A DNA stretch of 64,000 nucleotides from Chryseobacterium sediminis (GCF_008386505.1 NZ_VUNZ01000003.1:496001-560000); one strand, 5' to 3'. Counted from the first letter of the stretch, positions 51,274 to 60,481 are shown. Notes: generated from the letters alone by a model not told the origin. Translations and numbers: made by a program.

Positions 51274-51486
51274 ATGGAAACAAAAGTCATCAAAATAACA
51301 CACGTTACCGGAACCTACATCATTGATGCTCCCCATGGAAAGCTAAATGACCTGAAAACCCAGCTGGACAAGTGCCTGAACGATGAGCAGGGTGCTATTG
51401 TGATAAAGGGAGAAGATGGAGATCAGTTTGTATACCCGTCTGATCTTTTAAAAAATAGCTTCATTGCAATCATAGATAGGGAATAG
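51274..51486 (+). CDS. Small hypothetical protein
   Basis: The 70-residue protein METKVIKITHVTGTYIIDAPH... to IAIIDRE looks like a compact alpha/beta domain: a strand, a helix (LNDLKTQLDKCLNDEQ), then strands (GAIVIKGEDGDQFVYPSD). No known family was recognised. A good reading frame and an upstream space of about 100 bp support it as a gene. Confidence 0.6.
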   Translation: METKVIKITHVTGTYIIDAPHGKLNDLKTQLDKCLNDEQGAIVIKGEDGDQFVYPSDLLKNSFIAIIDRE

Positions 51487-51562
51487 GTGGTGTGTTCATG
51501 AAAAATAATTCCCCTGATTCCTAGTCTATTATTAAGTTTTGTTAAAATTTGTGTGGCAAAAG

Positions 51563-51594
51563 TTTTGCAGAAAATAAAAATCGTTCTATATTTG
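51563..51594 (+). promoter_or_regulatory. Promoter of tRNA-Ser
   Basis: TTTTG at 51563-51567 and TATATTTG at 51587-51594 are separated by 19 bp, a consensus Bacteroidota promoter, about 35 bp upstream of the tRNA 5' end. Confidence 0.8.
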
Positions 51595-51628
51595 CACCAC
51601 TGAAAACAACGGTATAGCCGGGGTTTAG

Positions 51629-51713
51629 GGAGAGTTGGCAGAGTGGTCGATTGCGGCAGTCTTGAAAACTGTTGACTGTAACAGGTCCGGGGGTTCGAAT
51701 CCCTCACTCTCCG
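51629..51713 (+). tRNA. tRNA-Ser (anticodon UGA)
   Basis: The acceptor arms GGAGAGT (51629-51635) and ACTCTCC (51706-51712) pair perfectly, with G as discriminator. The D-arm region is GGCAGAGTGGTC. The anticodon stem GCAGT/ACTGT encloses the loop CTTGAAA with anticodon TGA. The T-arm is GGGGGTTCGAATCCC. A long variable arm (TGACTGTAACAGGTCC region) is present, as in serine tRNAs. The encoded 3' end is GCA rather than full CCA. Confidence 0.95.
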
Positions 51714-51718
51714 CAAAA

Positions 51719-51751
51719 GGAGACGTTCAAAAATGAACGTCTCCTTTTTTT
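51719..51751 (+). terminator. Terminator after tRNA-Ser
   Basis: GGAGACGTTC and GAACGTCTCC form a perfect 10-bp stem (51719-51728, 51735-51744), followed by seven T residues. Confidence 0.95.
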
Positions 51752-51906
51752 ATGTTTATACCTACCTGTCCCAAATCATTGAAAAAGGAATCTCTGCAAA
51801 TATTTTTGATTGGGATTTATTTTTAACACTTTGCTCAATTAAATGTAATAAATCGGGGATATGATTGTCTTATAATAAATACCTGTTAATCAAAATCATC
51901 CGTTTT

Positions 51907-53655
51907 ATGAATAATTACAAAAAAATTTTTATTTTGCTGTTTATTATATTGGCTATGATTGATGTTGATGCTCAAAAGACATTATCTCCAAATTTTAGGA
52001 GTCAGGATGAAGTCTATGATATTCAGGACAGCATTATGATCAGAACGCGTGATGGGGCTCTACTCTCTGCTATTGCTGTTCGTAAAAAAGGTGATACAAG
52101 ACCTAAACCTGTTATCCTGCAATTTACCATTTATGTTCGTGATAAAGACAGGGATTTACAATCGCTTAAAGACGCTGTAGATAGAGATTATATTGGTGTA
52201 ATCGCTTATACAAGAGGTAAAAGATACAGTCCCAATGAAATATACCCATACGAAACCGATGGAAATGACACCTACGATATTATTGACTGGATCAGTAAAC
52301 AATCCTGGTGCAATGGAAGTGTCGGAATGTACGGAGGAAGTTATAATGGGTTTACACAATGGGCTGCAACCAAGAAAGTTCACCCTGCACTGAAAACGAT
52401 TGTTCCCTATGTTGCTAACCGGCCGGGAATGGGATTGCCTATGGAAAATAACATTTTCATCAACCCGAATTATGAATGGTCTTTTTATGTTGGCAACAAT
52501 AAATATCTGGATACAGAAACCGGCAACAATAGAAACCGGTTCAGAGCAATGATGTTCAAATGGTGGGAATCCGGAGCTGCCTATAAGAAAATGGACAGTA
52601 TTGATGGAACACCTAACAGATTGTTTCAACGTTGGATAAGCCATCCTGATTTCGATGATTACTGGCAAAAGATGGCTCCTTATAAAGAAGATTTTGCTCA
52701 GATAAAAATCCCGGTTTTGGCTTTTGATGGTTATTATAATGATTCCCAAAATTCAAGCCTATATTATTTACGGGAACTTAACAAATACAGTCCGGATACC
52801 CCTGCATATCTGGTGATAGGACCTTATGGGCATTTTGGAACCCAGATAGGAGGTGAAGAGATGATCAATGGATATAAAATAGATCCCTTGGCCCGCTTTA
52901 ATATCAAAGAATATACTTATCAATGGTTTGATTTCATATTAAAAGGTGGTAAGAAACCTGATTTTTTAAAAGATAAAATTAATTATCAGGTTATAGGTAC
53001 AGACCAATGGCGTAGCGCCCCTTCCTTAGATGCCATGCACAATACATATCTGAAATTCTATTTGAGCAAAAACAAATTAGGGAAATTCTATTCTTTAAGC
53101 TCCCATCAACCTAAAAACTTAGAATACTTTAAACAAGAGGTCGATTTTTCCGACCGAAAGAGCAGTAATAACGATTATTATCCGGATCCAATTGTTCGAG
53201 ACAATATTGATGGTAATGGTTTGGTTTTCGTTACTGAACCCTTTGAAGAACCATTTCTTATTAATGGCTCCTTTCTCGGACAAATAAATTTAATCTGTAA
53301 TAAAAAGGATCTTGATATAGGTCTCACGCTATATGAAGTTACTGCGGAGGGTAAATATTTTCACTTGTCTTATTATATTGGTCGCGCAAGTTATGCAAAA
53401 GATCCTGCCAAGCGCACTCTGTTGACACCCGGAAAAAAAGAAAGCATACCTTTTTCCAATACCCACCTGATAAGTAAGCAACTCCAAAAAGGAAGCAGAT
53501 TGGCAATTGTACTTAATGTTAATAAAAATCCTTTTTCCCAGCTTAATTATGGCACAGGTAAAGAGGTGAGTGAAGAAACAATTCTCGATGCCAGAGAACC
53601 CTTAAATATCCAATGGTTTAACAGCAGTTTTGTTGAAATCCCTATTTTAAAATAA
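51907..53655 (+). CDS. Exported CocE/NonD-family hydrolase
   Basis: From the ATG at 51907, which opens a signal peptide (YKKIFILLFIILAMIDVDAQ), this has 582 residues. The S15/CocE fold shows VYDIQDSIMIRTRDGALLSAIAV, the nucleophile elbow MYGGSYNGFTQWAATKK, the acid region PVLAFDGYYNDSQNSS, and the catalytic histidine in VIGPYGHFGTQIGG. A C-terminal jelly-roll begins around residue 390. Family members include cocaine esterase, X-Pro dipeptidyl peptidases and glutaryl-7-ACA acylase. The substrate here is unknown. Confidence 0.9.
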   Translation: MNNYKKIFILLFIILAMIDVDAQKTLSPNFRSQDEVYDIQDSIMIRTRDGALLSAIAVRKKGDTRPKPVILQFTIYVRDKDRDLQSLKDAVDRDYIGVIAYTRGKRYSPNEIYPYETDGNDTYDIIDWISKQSWCNGSVGMYGGSYNGFTQWAATKKVHPALKTIVPYVANRPGMGLPMENNIFINPNYEWSFYVGNNKYLDTETGNNRNRFRAMMFKWWESGAAYKKMDSIDGTPNRLFQRWISHPDFDDYWQKMAPYKEDFAQIKIPVLAFDGYYNDSQNSSLYYLRELNKYSPDTPAYLVIGPYGHFGTQIGGEEMINGYKIDPLARFNIKEYTYQWFDFILKGGKKPDFLKDKINYQVIGTDQWRSAPSLDAMHNTYLKFYLSKNKLGKFYSLSSHQPKNLEYFKQEVDFSDRKSSNNDYYPDPIVRDNIDGNGLVFVTEPFEEPFLINGSFLGQINLICNKKDLDIGLTLYEVTAEGKYFHLSYYIGRASYAKDPAKRTLLTPGKKESIPFSNTHLISKQLQKGSRLAIVLNVNKNPFSQLNYGTGKEVSEETILDAREPLNIQWFNSSFVEIPILK

Positions 53656-53857
53656 AAACATTTTAAGCAGAATCTACTAAAGTCAATTTTTTACATTTGG
53701 ACGGTTAAATAAAATTGATCCTATTAAAAAGGGAAAATCAATAGTGGGTTTCTGAAATTTGAAAAACATATTCTGTCATTTATTTAATATTGCTTAGAAA
53801 ACTCAAAAGAGGTATCGGGAGTTCGACATGACTCTCTCCCCTTAGAAACAAAATGAA

Positions 53858-53885
53858 ACCTACTGATTACCAGTAGATTTTTTTT
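53858..53885 (+). terminator. Terminator downstream of the CocE-like gene
   Basis: CTACTG-ATTAC-CAGTAG is followed by ATTTTTTTT. It lies 200 bp past the stop codon. The remaining non-coding bases of 53656-54087 are very AT-rich and show no gene. Confidence 0.7.
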
Positions 53886-54087
53886 ATGGGTTTTTCTCCT
53901 CGCATTTTTCCATATTTCTTACAAAAGTAACTTTGATTTTTTAAATTATATGGTACCAAATCTTTTATTGATTAATCCATCACACATTGTTATTTTTCAA
54001 GCTTTATTTTTTTTATAACATAATTATTTGGTTTTTAATTGTATATGTAATTTTTTTGTAAATTCAAGCAGTATAAATTCTTACCTA

Positions 54088-54867
54088 ATGAAGAATACCT
54101 GGATCTATTTTAAGATAATTCTATTTTATCTTTTGAGTATGCTATTGTTTGCATTTTCTAATGCTATTTGCAAGACATGGAAGTTTCCAGAATTATTCTC
54201 ACTTATATTTGCAACAGTATTAACGTGTGGATTGATTTATATTTTTATACGCTGGGATAAAATTTCATTAACGCAAATAGGTCTCGGGGGTAAAAAAAGC
54301 TGGATATCAAAGTTTTGTATTGGGGTTTGCATTGGAGTGGTGGTGGTAGGGATAATGACCTTGATTATTACTAATTTAACCGATATAGTTTTTAAAAGAT
54401 CACCGAAATTTCAGCCAGGCCAATTTGCTTTATACATTCCACTTTTCCTTTTTGTAGCTCTTCGGGAGGAGCTTACTTTTAGAACATATATGTTGTGGAG
54501 GCTTAATGATAAAATAGGTCCAATATTAAGCTTAACCTGTGTTACAATGGTATTTATTGCGGAGCATATGATTGCTGGTTTAACCTTAAAAAACGCGCTG
54601 ATCGGCTCGGGATTAGGTGCATTGCTTTTTGGAATCGCTACTTTAAGAACAGGAAATATCGCTCTATCTACTGGTTTGCATTTTGCGTGGAATTCAGCGC
54701 ACTGGATGTTCGGCTTTAAGGACAATACTGGATTATTTATTGAAACAGTAGCTAAAGGCAATGAGAGTCAGGGTGAAATCGTTGCATATATGGCGTATAC
54801 CGCTGTGATGCTCCTTGGAATTGTAGCGGTTATCCTGATATCAAAACCATTTCAGCATACCCGGTGA
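54088..54867 (+). CDS. CPBP-family intramembrane glutamic endopeptidase
   Basis: From the ATG at 54088 (MKNTWIYFKIILFYLLSML) this has 259 residues. The frame opens at a TTG at 54028, which is less likely. The Abi/CAAX-protease family motifs are ALREELTFRTYMLWRL (EExxxR), FIAEHMIAGLT with the second metal-binding histidine, and STGLHFAWNSAHWMFG with the third. There are about seven membrane helices. Relatives cleave prenylated or membrane proteins and can give bacteriocin immunity. No bacteriocin gene is nearby. Confidence 0.88.
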   Translation: MKNTWIYFKIILFYLLSMLLFAFSNAICKTWKFPELFSLIFATVLTCGLIYIFIRWDKISLTQIGLGGKKSWISKFCIGVCIGVVVVGIMTLIITNLTDIVFKRSPKFQPGQFALYIPLFLFVALREELTFRTYMLWRLNDKIGPILSLTCVTMVFIAEHMIAGLTLKNALIGSGLGALLFGIATLRTGNIALSTGLHFAWNSAHWMFGFKDNTGLFIETVAKGNESQGEIVAYMAYTAVMLLGIVAVILISKPFQHTR

Positions 54868-54910
54868 AATCGAAAAGGTATCAGAGAGTTTAGCAAACTT
54901 GAATAAAACA

Positions 54911-54946
54911 AAAACGCCTTAAATCATTTGATTCAAGGCGTTTTTT
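54911..54946. terminator. Bidirectional terminator between convergent genes
   Basis: AAAACGCCTTAAATCA and the downstream GATTCAAGGCGTTTTTT form a stem of about 14 bp with one bulge. A-run and T-run flank it, so it can serve both the CPBP gene and the minus-strand hydrolase. Confidence 0.85.
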
Positions 54947-54970
54947 ATTGTGAGATATCTCAAATTTATT

Positions 54971-55915
54971 TTATGGCAAACTAATCTTTTTGCCCTGTTC
55001 CGGGAAGATATAATTTACTTTTAAGGGATTGTTTTTTAATAACTCTTTTTTGATAATTTCAGGATTATCACCCGTTGGTTTTCTATGAGTAACAACGATG
55101 CTGAGTCCCTCAAGGTTGTTTTGTCCGGTTTTTTCTTTCAGCTTGCTGAGTTCTTCAGTCAGAAGATTAGGAGTAAGGTGGCCAAACAGCAGATGTTCGG
55201 GCTGGCTGTTAGGGAAAGAAACTTCAATTAATATGGTGTTTAACTGTCTTTTTTTAACAAGTGGAGCTATAGTGGTCCAAAGATTATCAAGACGTTCGGA
55301 CTTTTCTATGCGGTCAGCTCCTGTATCTCCCAGATAAAGAAGGTAATGATTGTCTCTTCTTACCAATGCTGCACTGCTTTTATAAGGATTTACATGACTC
55401 AGTTCGTAACCTGTTATAAAAAATGGGGTTTTAGGTGCCGGAATTTCGGTTCCTTCCTTAAGTTCATTATAATGGTATTTTCCAAGGATCGGTTTTTGGC
55501 CCTGATCGGCAAAATTAATCCAGGTATCTGTGATAAAATAATGATTTTGTAAAATCTGAATCACCGGAGCTATAGCAAAAATATCTTTTTTAGAATCTGC
55601 CGGAGAATTGATAATGAGTCCGGATAAATGATCCAAATGACCATGTGATACAAAATATCCTTTTATCTGATCTTTTAAAACTGTTTCTGCAGAACCGTCA
55701 AGGCTTTTCAGTTCAATAGCTTTTCGTATTCCTGCATTTACGGTACCTGCATCAAGGCAAAGAAATGCATTGTCTTTCGGAGCGCCTACCAGATAGGCAG
55801 ATAAATTGTCTTCCTGCTCTCCACCATAAATCCCTAAGGGAATGACATCAAAATTCTGTGCGTGGCAAACAATATTCAGAAGAAGGGCCAATAAAGAAAC
55901 TGCTGTTTTTTTCAT
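54971..55915 (-). CDS. Exported class II cyclic-nucleotide phosphodiesterase-like MBL protein
   Basis: From the ATG at 55915 (MKKTAVSLLALLLNIVCHAQ, signal peptide) this has 314 residues. The metallo-beta-lactamase-fold site is FVSHGHLDHLSGLIIN, with later ligands in TGYELSHV, LLYLGDTGADRIE and LLFGHLTP. The pattern and length match class II cAMP/cGMP phosphodiesterases (CpdP, yeast PDE1 type). Because it is exported, it would act on extracytoplasmic cyclic nucleotides or a different phosphodiester. Confidence 0.85.
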   Translation of the reverse strand: MKKTAVSLLALLLNIVCHAQNFDVIPLGIYGGEQEDNLSAYLVGAPKDNAFLCLDAGTVNAGIRKAIELKSLDGSAETVLKDQIKGYFVSHGHLDHLSGLIINSPADSKKDIFAIAPVIQILQNHYFITDTWINFADQGQKPILGKYHYNELKEGTEIPAPKTPFFITGYELSHVNPYKSSAALVRRDNHYLLYLGDTGADRIEKSERLDNLWTTIAPLVKKRQLNTILIEVSFPNSQPEHLLFGHLTPNLLTEELSKLKEKTGQNNLEGLSIVVTHRKPTGDNPEIIKKELLKNNPLKVNYIFPEQGKKISLP

Positions 55916-56064
55916 AATACTTAAACTGGAAACCATCCTTTACCGGATGAACAGAGCAAATTTACGCTATTTTTTGGCGACTGCCTTTCAGTTGTATTAA
56001 CAAATAGGGCATAATTAAGTTAAGTATTTAAGAATCTGGTTAAACAACTTTGTATATAAATGAT

Positions 56065-56092
56065 AAAGCCCGCCGAACAATCAGCAGACTTT
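56065..56092 (-). terminator. Terminator of the deiminase gene
   Basis: On the minus strand AAAGTCTGCTGA and TCGGCGGGCTTT pair over 12 bp using several G-U pairs, with loop TTGT. It lies 19 bp past the deiminase stop codon. Confidence 0.65.
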
Positions 56093-56110
56093 ATTTAATG
56101 GGAATATTGT

Positions 56111-57232
56111 TTATTGTGGCTGCTGCTGTGTTACACAGTGTACCATTCCGCCATTGGCAAATAAGTTACGGCAGTCTATTCCAACAACCTGTTTGCCGGG
56201 ATACAGCTGTTGGATAATATTGTTGGCAACAACATCATTTGGATCATTATAATTAGGAACCAATACACGGTTATTTGCGATATAATAATTGATGTAAGAA
56301 GCACGGCCTACATTTTTTCCGTAAGTGGTTATCACGTCGTTTCTTGTTAACGGAACTTTTACAAACTGGTAAGGAGAACCATTTTTCGCGGTAGCATCAT
56401 ATAATTTATCAATATCACCGTCCGGAACCTGCCAGTAAGCAAGATCATCAGGGCTCATGGTGATAATAGTAGACGAATTGGCAAATCGAGCAAAACCGTC
56501 AATATGCATATCGGTGATATCAAGACCTGCTTTTCCATTCAGCCAGATAAATTTAGTTACCCCTAAATTTTTGGTAAATATGGCTTCTGCCTGTTGTTGA
56601 GTCATCCCCGGATTTCTGTTGTTATTGAGGATAGAACTTTTACAAGCCATCAATACTCCGTTCCCGTCAATTTCTACACTTCCGCCTTCATTGATCATTA
56701 CTGAGTTGAGATTGATTTTTGGAATATTGGTGTCTGCTGCTATTTTTGATGGAATTGTGTTGCATTTGCTGTAATCTGCTTTATTACCCCAGCCGTTAAA
56801 TCCCCAATCCTGAATGAATAACTGCCCGTTTTGATCTTTTACATAGATTGGACCATTATCTCTTACCCAAAAATCATCTGTCTGATAAAGTTTGAAATTG
56901 ATATTGGTAAGGGAAACTCCGGCACTGTTTAATAATCCTATAATACGATCTTTTTCTACCCCGTCATAGGCTATGATATGAACCTTTTCACTCTGTACCA
57001 GTTCTTTGGTCATTGCGACCCAGGTTGCATCCAGCCGGTTGCGGTAAGTAGTTCCATATTGATATTGATGTGGCCATTGAAGCCAGGTTCCTTCATGCGT
57101 TGCAGATTCTTCCGGCATTCTGTAAACGGGAGTTCCCGGATTTGTACTTCCTGAATCTTCTGTAGGTTCTGTTTGGGAACAGGCAATTAAAAGAGCAGGT
57201 AATAACAGGAACATGATTTTCTTTTTTTGCAT
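56111..57232 (-). CDS. Lipoprotein of the agmatine deiminase/peptidylarginine deiminase family
   Basis: From the ATG at 57232 this has 373 residues. The N-terminus (QKKKIMFLLLPALLIACSQ) is a lipoprotein signal with lipobox LIAC. The guanidino-modifying fold shows EGTWLQWPHQYQYG, QTDDFWVRDNGPIYV, MINEGGSVEIDGNGVLMAC, the histidine/aspartate in DMHIDGFARF, and the terminal active cysteine in NGGMVHCVTQQQ. It should convert agmatine or peptidyl-arginine to the citrulline form on the cell envelope. An AraC regulator lies 71 bp upstream. Confidence 0.9.
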   Translation of the reverse strand: MQKKKIMFLLLPALLIACSQTEPTEDSGSTNPGTPVYRMPEESATHEGTWLQWPHQYQYGTTYRNRLDATWVAMTKELVQSEKVHIIAYDGVEKDRIIGLLNSAGVSLTNINFKLYQTDDFWVRDNGPIYVKDQNGQLFIQDWGFNGWGNKADYSKCNTIPSKIAADTNIPKINLNSVMINEGGSVEIDGNGVLMACKSSILNNNRNPGMTQQQAEAIFTKNLGVTKFIWLNGKAGLDITDMHIDGFARFANSSTIITMSPDDLAYWQVPDGDIDKLYDATAKNGSPYQFVKVPLTRNDVITTYGKNVGRASYINYYIANNRVLVPNYNDPNDVVANNIIQQLYPGKQVVGIDCRNLFANGGMVHCVTQQQPQ

Positions 57233-57302
57233 AATTGATCTATTTTTTAACAAGGCAAAATTAGATGGATTGAAATGCTAAAACTTGTCCCAAATTGACA
57301 AC

Positions 57303-58127
57303 TTACTTCAAAGGTAGCAAAATATAAGTCAGCTGTTCTTCCTGATGCTCTTCCTGTTCAGTATGTCTTTCATATTTTTCTATGATAGGAGAGTGTGAAA
57401 ACTCAAGACCTGAATTAAAAATCCAGCGGGAATAGATTTTAGTGTAAGTTTCGTCTATGGTTTCATAGCTGCCCATATGAGTAAAACGGGCATACTTACC
57501 CCCGAAAATTGTTTTTGAAGGCAGTTTTTTGTTGGCAGATTGTGTAGAAGAACATGCATCATACCGGCAGTTGATTTCTGTTTTAATCAATGGTTCGTCT
57601 GCTATAACACCAAAATATGCTGTTCCGGAATCAGGAAAATTGTTTTTCATGAAGTTTTTCCATAGTACCTCAATTTCTTCATTATTATAATAGGTTTTAA
57701 TGCTTTGATAGTATACCTGAAAGGGTTTAAGATATACAATTTCCGGTTCCAGTAATATGTCGGAAGTTACCGGAATAATTTCATCTCCACAAAGGAGCTT
57801 TTCCTTACTTAATCTCGCTGCTTTGGGTGAAATCCCGAAGTGTTGTTTGAAAGCCTTGGAAAAAGAAGCTATATTGGCAAATCCCACTTCAATAGCAATG
57901 GAGGTAAGGTTTTCCTGAGTATAAAGAATTCTCTTATAAGCATTTTCTACCTTCAGTCTTTGCTGGAAAGCACCTATGGTCTCTCCACAGCTGTACTTAA
58001 AAATACGCTGAATATTCCGGTAAGAATAATGAGAGACTTCTTCCAGTTCCTTTACAGAGACGGGCTGATCATAATTCTTTTCCATGAAATTGATGACGCT
58101 GTAAATGCAGTTCAGATTGTCTTCCAT
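57303..58127 (-). CDS. AraC-family regulator with GyrI-like effector domain
   Basis: This 274-residue protein has its AraC HTH at the N-terminus (residues ~1-110: PVSVKELEEVSHYSYRNIQRIFKYSCGETIGAFQQRLKVENAYKRIL, IAIEVGFANIASFSKAFKQHFGISPKAAR). The C-terminal half is a GyrI/BmrR-like ligand-binding domain (EIVYLKPFQVYYQSIKTY, ARFTHMGSYETIDETYTKIYSRWI, YERHTEQEEHQEEQLTYILLPLK). This order is typical of multidrug- or small-molecule-responsive Rob/SoxS-type regulators. It may regulate the deiminase gene downstream. Confidence 0.9.
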   Translation of the reverse strand: MEDNLNCIYSVINFMEKNYDQPVSVKELEEVSHYSYRNIQRIFKYSCGETIGAFQQRLKVENAYKRILYTQENLTSIAIEVGFANIASFSKAFKQHFGISPKAARLSKEKLLCGDEIIPVTSDILLEPEIVYLKPFQVYYQSIKTYYNNEEIEVLWKNFMKNNFPDSGTAYFGVIADEPLIKTEINCRYDACSSTQSANKKLPSKTIFGGKYARFTHMGSYETIDETYTKIYSRWIFNSGLEFSHSPIIEKYERHTEQEEHQEEQLTYILLPLK

Positions 58128-58293
58128 AAGCTTTGAAGTTTTCAGAAATAAGAGGTCTGAAATACATTACAAATAAAAGAAATAAAAAAATATCACAGCA
58201 AAATTGTATTTTAGCTTTTGGTAAAAATAAACCTGAAACCATGATTTTTGCCATTTTAAAACCCAAAAACAACCCAAAAACTTGAAATAAACC

Positions 58294-58542
58294 ATGGAAA
58301 AAGAATTATCACAATTAACCGACCATGAATTATTAGAAAAGAAAAAAGAAATCAAATCCAATAATATTCTCAATGCTGTACTTTTGGGAGTAATGGTTGG
58401 TATTTCGATTTACAGTACTATAACTGGCGGTTTCGGATTTTTAACTGTTTTGCCATTATTTTTTGTAGGTTCTATTGCTAGCCGCTGGAATAAAAATAAG
58501 AAACAATTAGAAGAAGAATTAAACTCCAGAAACCTGAAATAA
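58294..58542 (+). CDS. Small two-helix membrane protein
   Basis: This 82-residue protein has a charged N-terminal helix (SQLTDHELLEKKKEIKSN) and two membrane helices (residues ~30-47 and 53-70). A basic tail ends KKQLEEELNSRNLK. The topology places both ends in the cytoplasm. No family was recognised. The gene stops 1 bp before the start of the next one. Confidence 0.7.
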   Translation: MEKELSQLTDHELLEKKKEIKSNNILNAVLLGVMVGISIYSTITGGFGFLTVLPLFFVGSIASRWNKNKKQLEEELNSRNLK

Positions 58543-58543
58543 A

Positions 58544-58951
58544 ATGCAGGAGTTTAACAGAAAAACAGAAGTGGGAGCGGTAGCCTATTTCCGTTACTGT
58601 ATAAAAAACGGAGATGCTGCAGGAGCATTAAGCTGTTTTCATCCCGAAGCGGTCTATATAGACAGGGATGGGAGAGAGCTGAGAGGGCTGGCCCAGATAG
58701 AACCGGCAATGAATGAAATCTGCAGATTAAAGCTGGATATTCAGGGAGAAGTTCCACATGTGATTGTTGTGAATGATCTTGCCATGTGGCTTGATCAGTG
58801 GGAAATGACGGGAATTGCTCCGGACGGACACTCTATACACATGACTGGTCATACTTCCAGCATTATGAAAAGGGATGAAGATGGAGAATGGCTGTGGCTG
58901 GTTGATAATCCTTTTGGTTCCGCTATACTTAAAAATGATAATATGGTGTAA
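58544..58951 (+). CDS. SnoaL-like/NTF2-fold protein
   Basis: This 135-residue protein follows the NTF2-like pattern: VAYFRYCIKNGDAAGALSCFHPEAVYIDRDGRELRGLAQIEPAMNEICR, then AMWLDQWEMTGIAPDGHSIHMTGHTSSIMKRDEDGEWLWLVDNPFG. In this group (DUF4440/SnoaL-like) a single cavity holds a small substrate. The family includes ketosteroid isomerases, but here the function is unknown. Co-translation with the small membrane protein is likely. Confidence 0.85.
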   Translation: MQEFNRKTEVGAVAYFRYCIKNGDAAGALSCFHPEAVYIDRDGRELRGLAQIEPAMNEICRLKLDIQGEVPHVIVVNDLAMWLDQWEMTGIAPDGHSIHMTGHTSSIMKRDEDGEWLWLVDNPFGSAILKNDNMV

Positions 58952-58970
58952 AGTCTTTCAGAAACAAATA

Positions 58971-59001
58971 AAAAACCTTCAGATCAGTTCTGAAGGTTTT
59001 T
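58971..59001. terminator. Bidirectional terminator
   Basis: AAAAACCTTCAGA (58971-58983) pairs with TCTGAAGGTTTTT (58989-59001) in a perfect 13-bp stem between convergent genes. Confidence 0.9.
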
Positions 59002-59026
59002 GTATTTATCTGTCGGATATTGATTT

Positions 59027-60481
59027 TTAATTACGCAAAAACTGGCCAATTCCAGGCGAATCAAAAGTAAAGGCATTTTGACTTTCAGATTTATCAATTT
59101 TGTTACTGATGGTTAATGCCCATAATACTAGTTCTTTACAGAAATTCTGATCTTCCGGACTTAGGTCAGAAGTATTTTCTTCCACTACAGCAGCCAGAGG
59201 GGCTATCTTATCGAGCTTAGCATAAAACTCTTCATCCGTATCATTATAATTAAGTTCTAAATGATTTTTGTTGAACCATCTGATCAGGTCGGTATAAGGA
59301 GTTTTGATCCCTTCTTTTTCAAGTTTGGAGATGCGTGGGAACAGACTTTCAAATTGGGTCATAACCGCTTTATCAATCAAAATTTTGGCTACATAATCTG
59401 CACCTTCCTGTTCTCCTTCATATACCAGCTCAATTTTTCCTGTGATGGAAGGAATGATGGACATAAAATCTAGCAGGCGGACAGTGGTTCGTTCAGCTCC
59501 GGATTCAATCAAACGTAATTTAGCGGCTGCGATTAAGTTCTCCATAGCGCTGATGGTCAGACGCGCACTTACGCCGCTTTTTGCATCTACATATTCACTG
59601 ATGCGTGCTGCAAAAGCTACTTCCTCCAAAAGATCTTTCGCCAGGTCAGGAATCTGTATCTGTGCTTTATCTTCAGCAGAAATCAATGCTTCCTGTTCTG
59701 TGATCTGTCTGGCAAGAGCAATTGTTTTTGGATAGTGGGTGAAAATCTGAGACCCGATTCTGTCTTTCAATGGCGTTACAATGCTTCCTCTGTTGGTATA
59801 ATCTTCCGGATTGGCTGTGAAAACAAACTGAATGTCAAGTGGCATTCTCAACTGGAAACCACGGATCTGAATGTCTCCTTCCTGCAAAATATTAAACAGG
59901 GAAACCTGAATACGGGCCTGTAGATCCGGTAATTCATTTAAAACAAAAATGGAACGGTTGGCACGCGGAATCATTCCGTAATGTAAAACACGCTCGTCAG
60001 AATAAGGAAGTTTTAAAGTAGCCGCTTTAATGGGGTCTATGTCACCAATTAAATCAGCAACATTTACGTCAGGAGTAGCCAGTTTTTCATAGAAACGGTG
60101 AGAGCGGTGTACCCACGAAATCGGAGTTTCATCACCCAGCTCAGCAATGAGATCTCTGGCAAATTTTGAAATCGGATGAAATGGACTGTCATTGATTTCT
60201 GATCCTTTTACAATAGGCATGTATTCATCCAGCAGATTGACCATGCTTCTTGCAATTCTTGTTTTTGCCTGTCCGCGTAAACCCAGTAAATTGATATGGT
60301 GACCGGCAAGAATGGCTTTTTTCAATTGGGGTACCACGGTGTCTTCATAGCCCCAGAGTCCTTCAAATACTGGTTCTTTAGCTTTAATCCTGGCTATTAA
60401 ATTCGCCTGAATTTCCTCGTTAATTGTTTTATGGGTATAGCCGGAGTCTTTTAATTCTTTGAATGTAATATCGTTTTTCAT
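59027..60481 (-). CDS. MoxR/ChlI-like AAA+ ATPase
   Basis: The 484-residue ATPase has Walker A GLRGQAKT at residues 67-74, in which the usual glycine before lysine is replaced by alanine, and Walker B FVLNELPDL with NE in place of DE. FTANPEDYTNRGSIVTPLKDRIGSQIFTHYPKT is sensor 1 and following. The C-terminal part is long and helical. It resembles magnesium-chelatase ChlI/MoxR proteins that act with VWA-domain partners to remodel or insert metal into targets. The VWA gene follows 61 bp downstream on the same strand. Confidence 0.88.
   Translation of the reverse strand: MKNDITFKELKDSGYTHKTINEEIQANLIARIKAKEPVFEGLWGYEDTVVPQLKKAILAGHHINLLGLRGQAKTRIARSMVNLLDEYMPIVKGSEINDSPFHPISKFARDLIAELGDETPISWVHRSHRFYEKLATPDVNVADLIGDIDPIKAATLKLPYSDERVLHYGMIPRANRSIFVLNELPDLQARIQVSLFNILQEGDIQIRGFQLRMPLDIQFVFTANPEDYTNRGSIVTPLKDRIGSQIFTHYPKTIALARQITEQEALISAEDKAQIQIPDLAKDLLEEVAFAARISEYVDAKSGVSARLTISAMENLIAAAKLRLIESGAERTTVRLLDFMSIIPSITGKIELVYEGEQEGADYVAKILIDKAVMTQFESLFPRISKLEKEGIKTPYTDLIRWFNKNHLELNYNDTDEEFYAKLDKIAPLAAVVEENTSDLSPEDQNFCKELVLWALTISNKIDKSESQNAFTFDSPGIGQFLRN

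Noticed and set aside
52156-52749. 197-codon frame on the minus strand inside the CocE-like gene
   Set aside because: It overlaps the catalytic part of a complete hydrolase and has no recognisable domain.
54088-54867. Bacteriocin immunity locus
   Set aside because: CPBP proteins can have this role, but no bacteriocin precursor, exporter or modification gene lies nearby.
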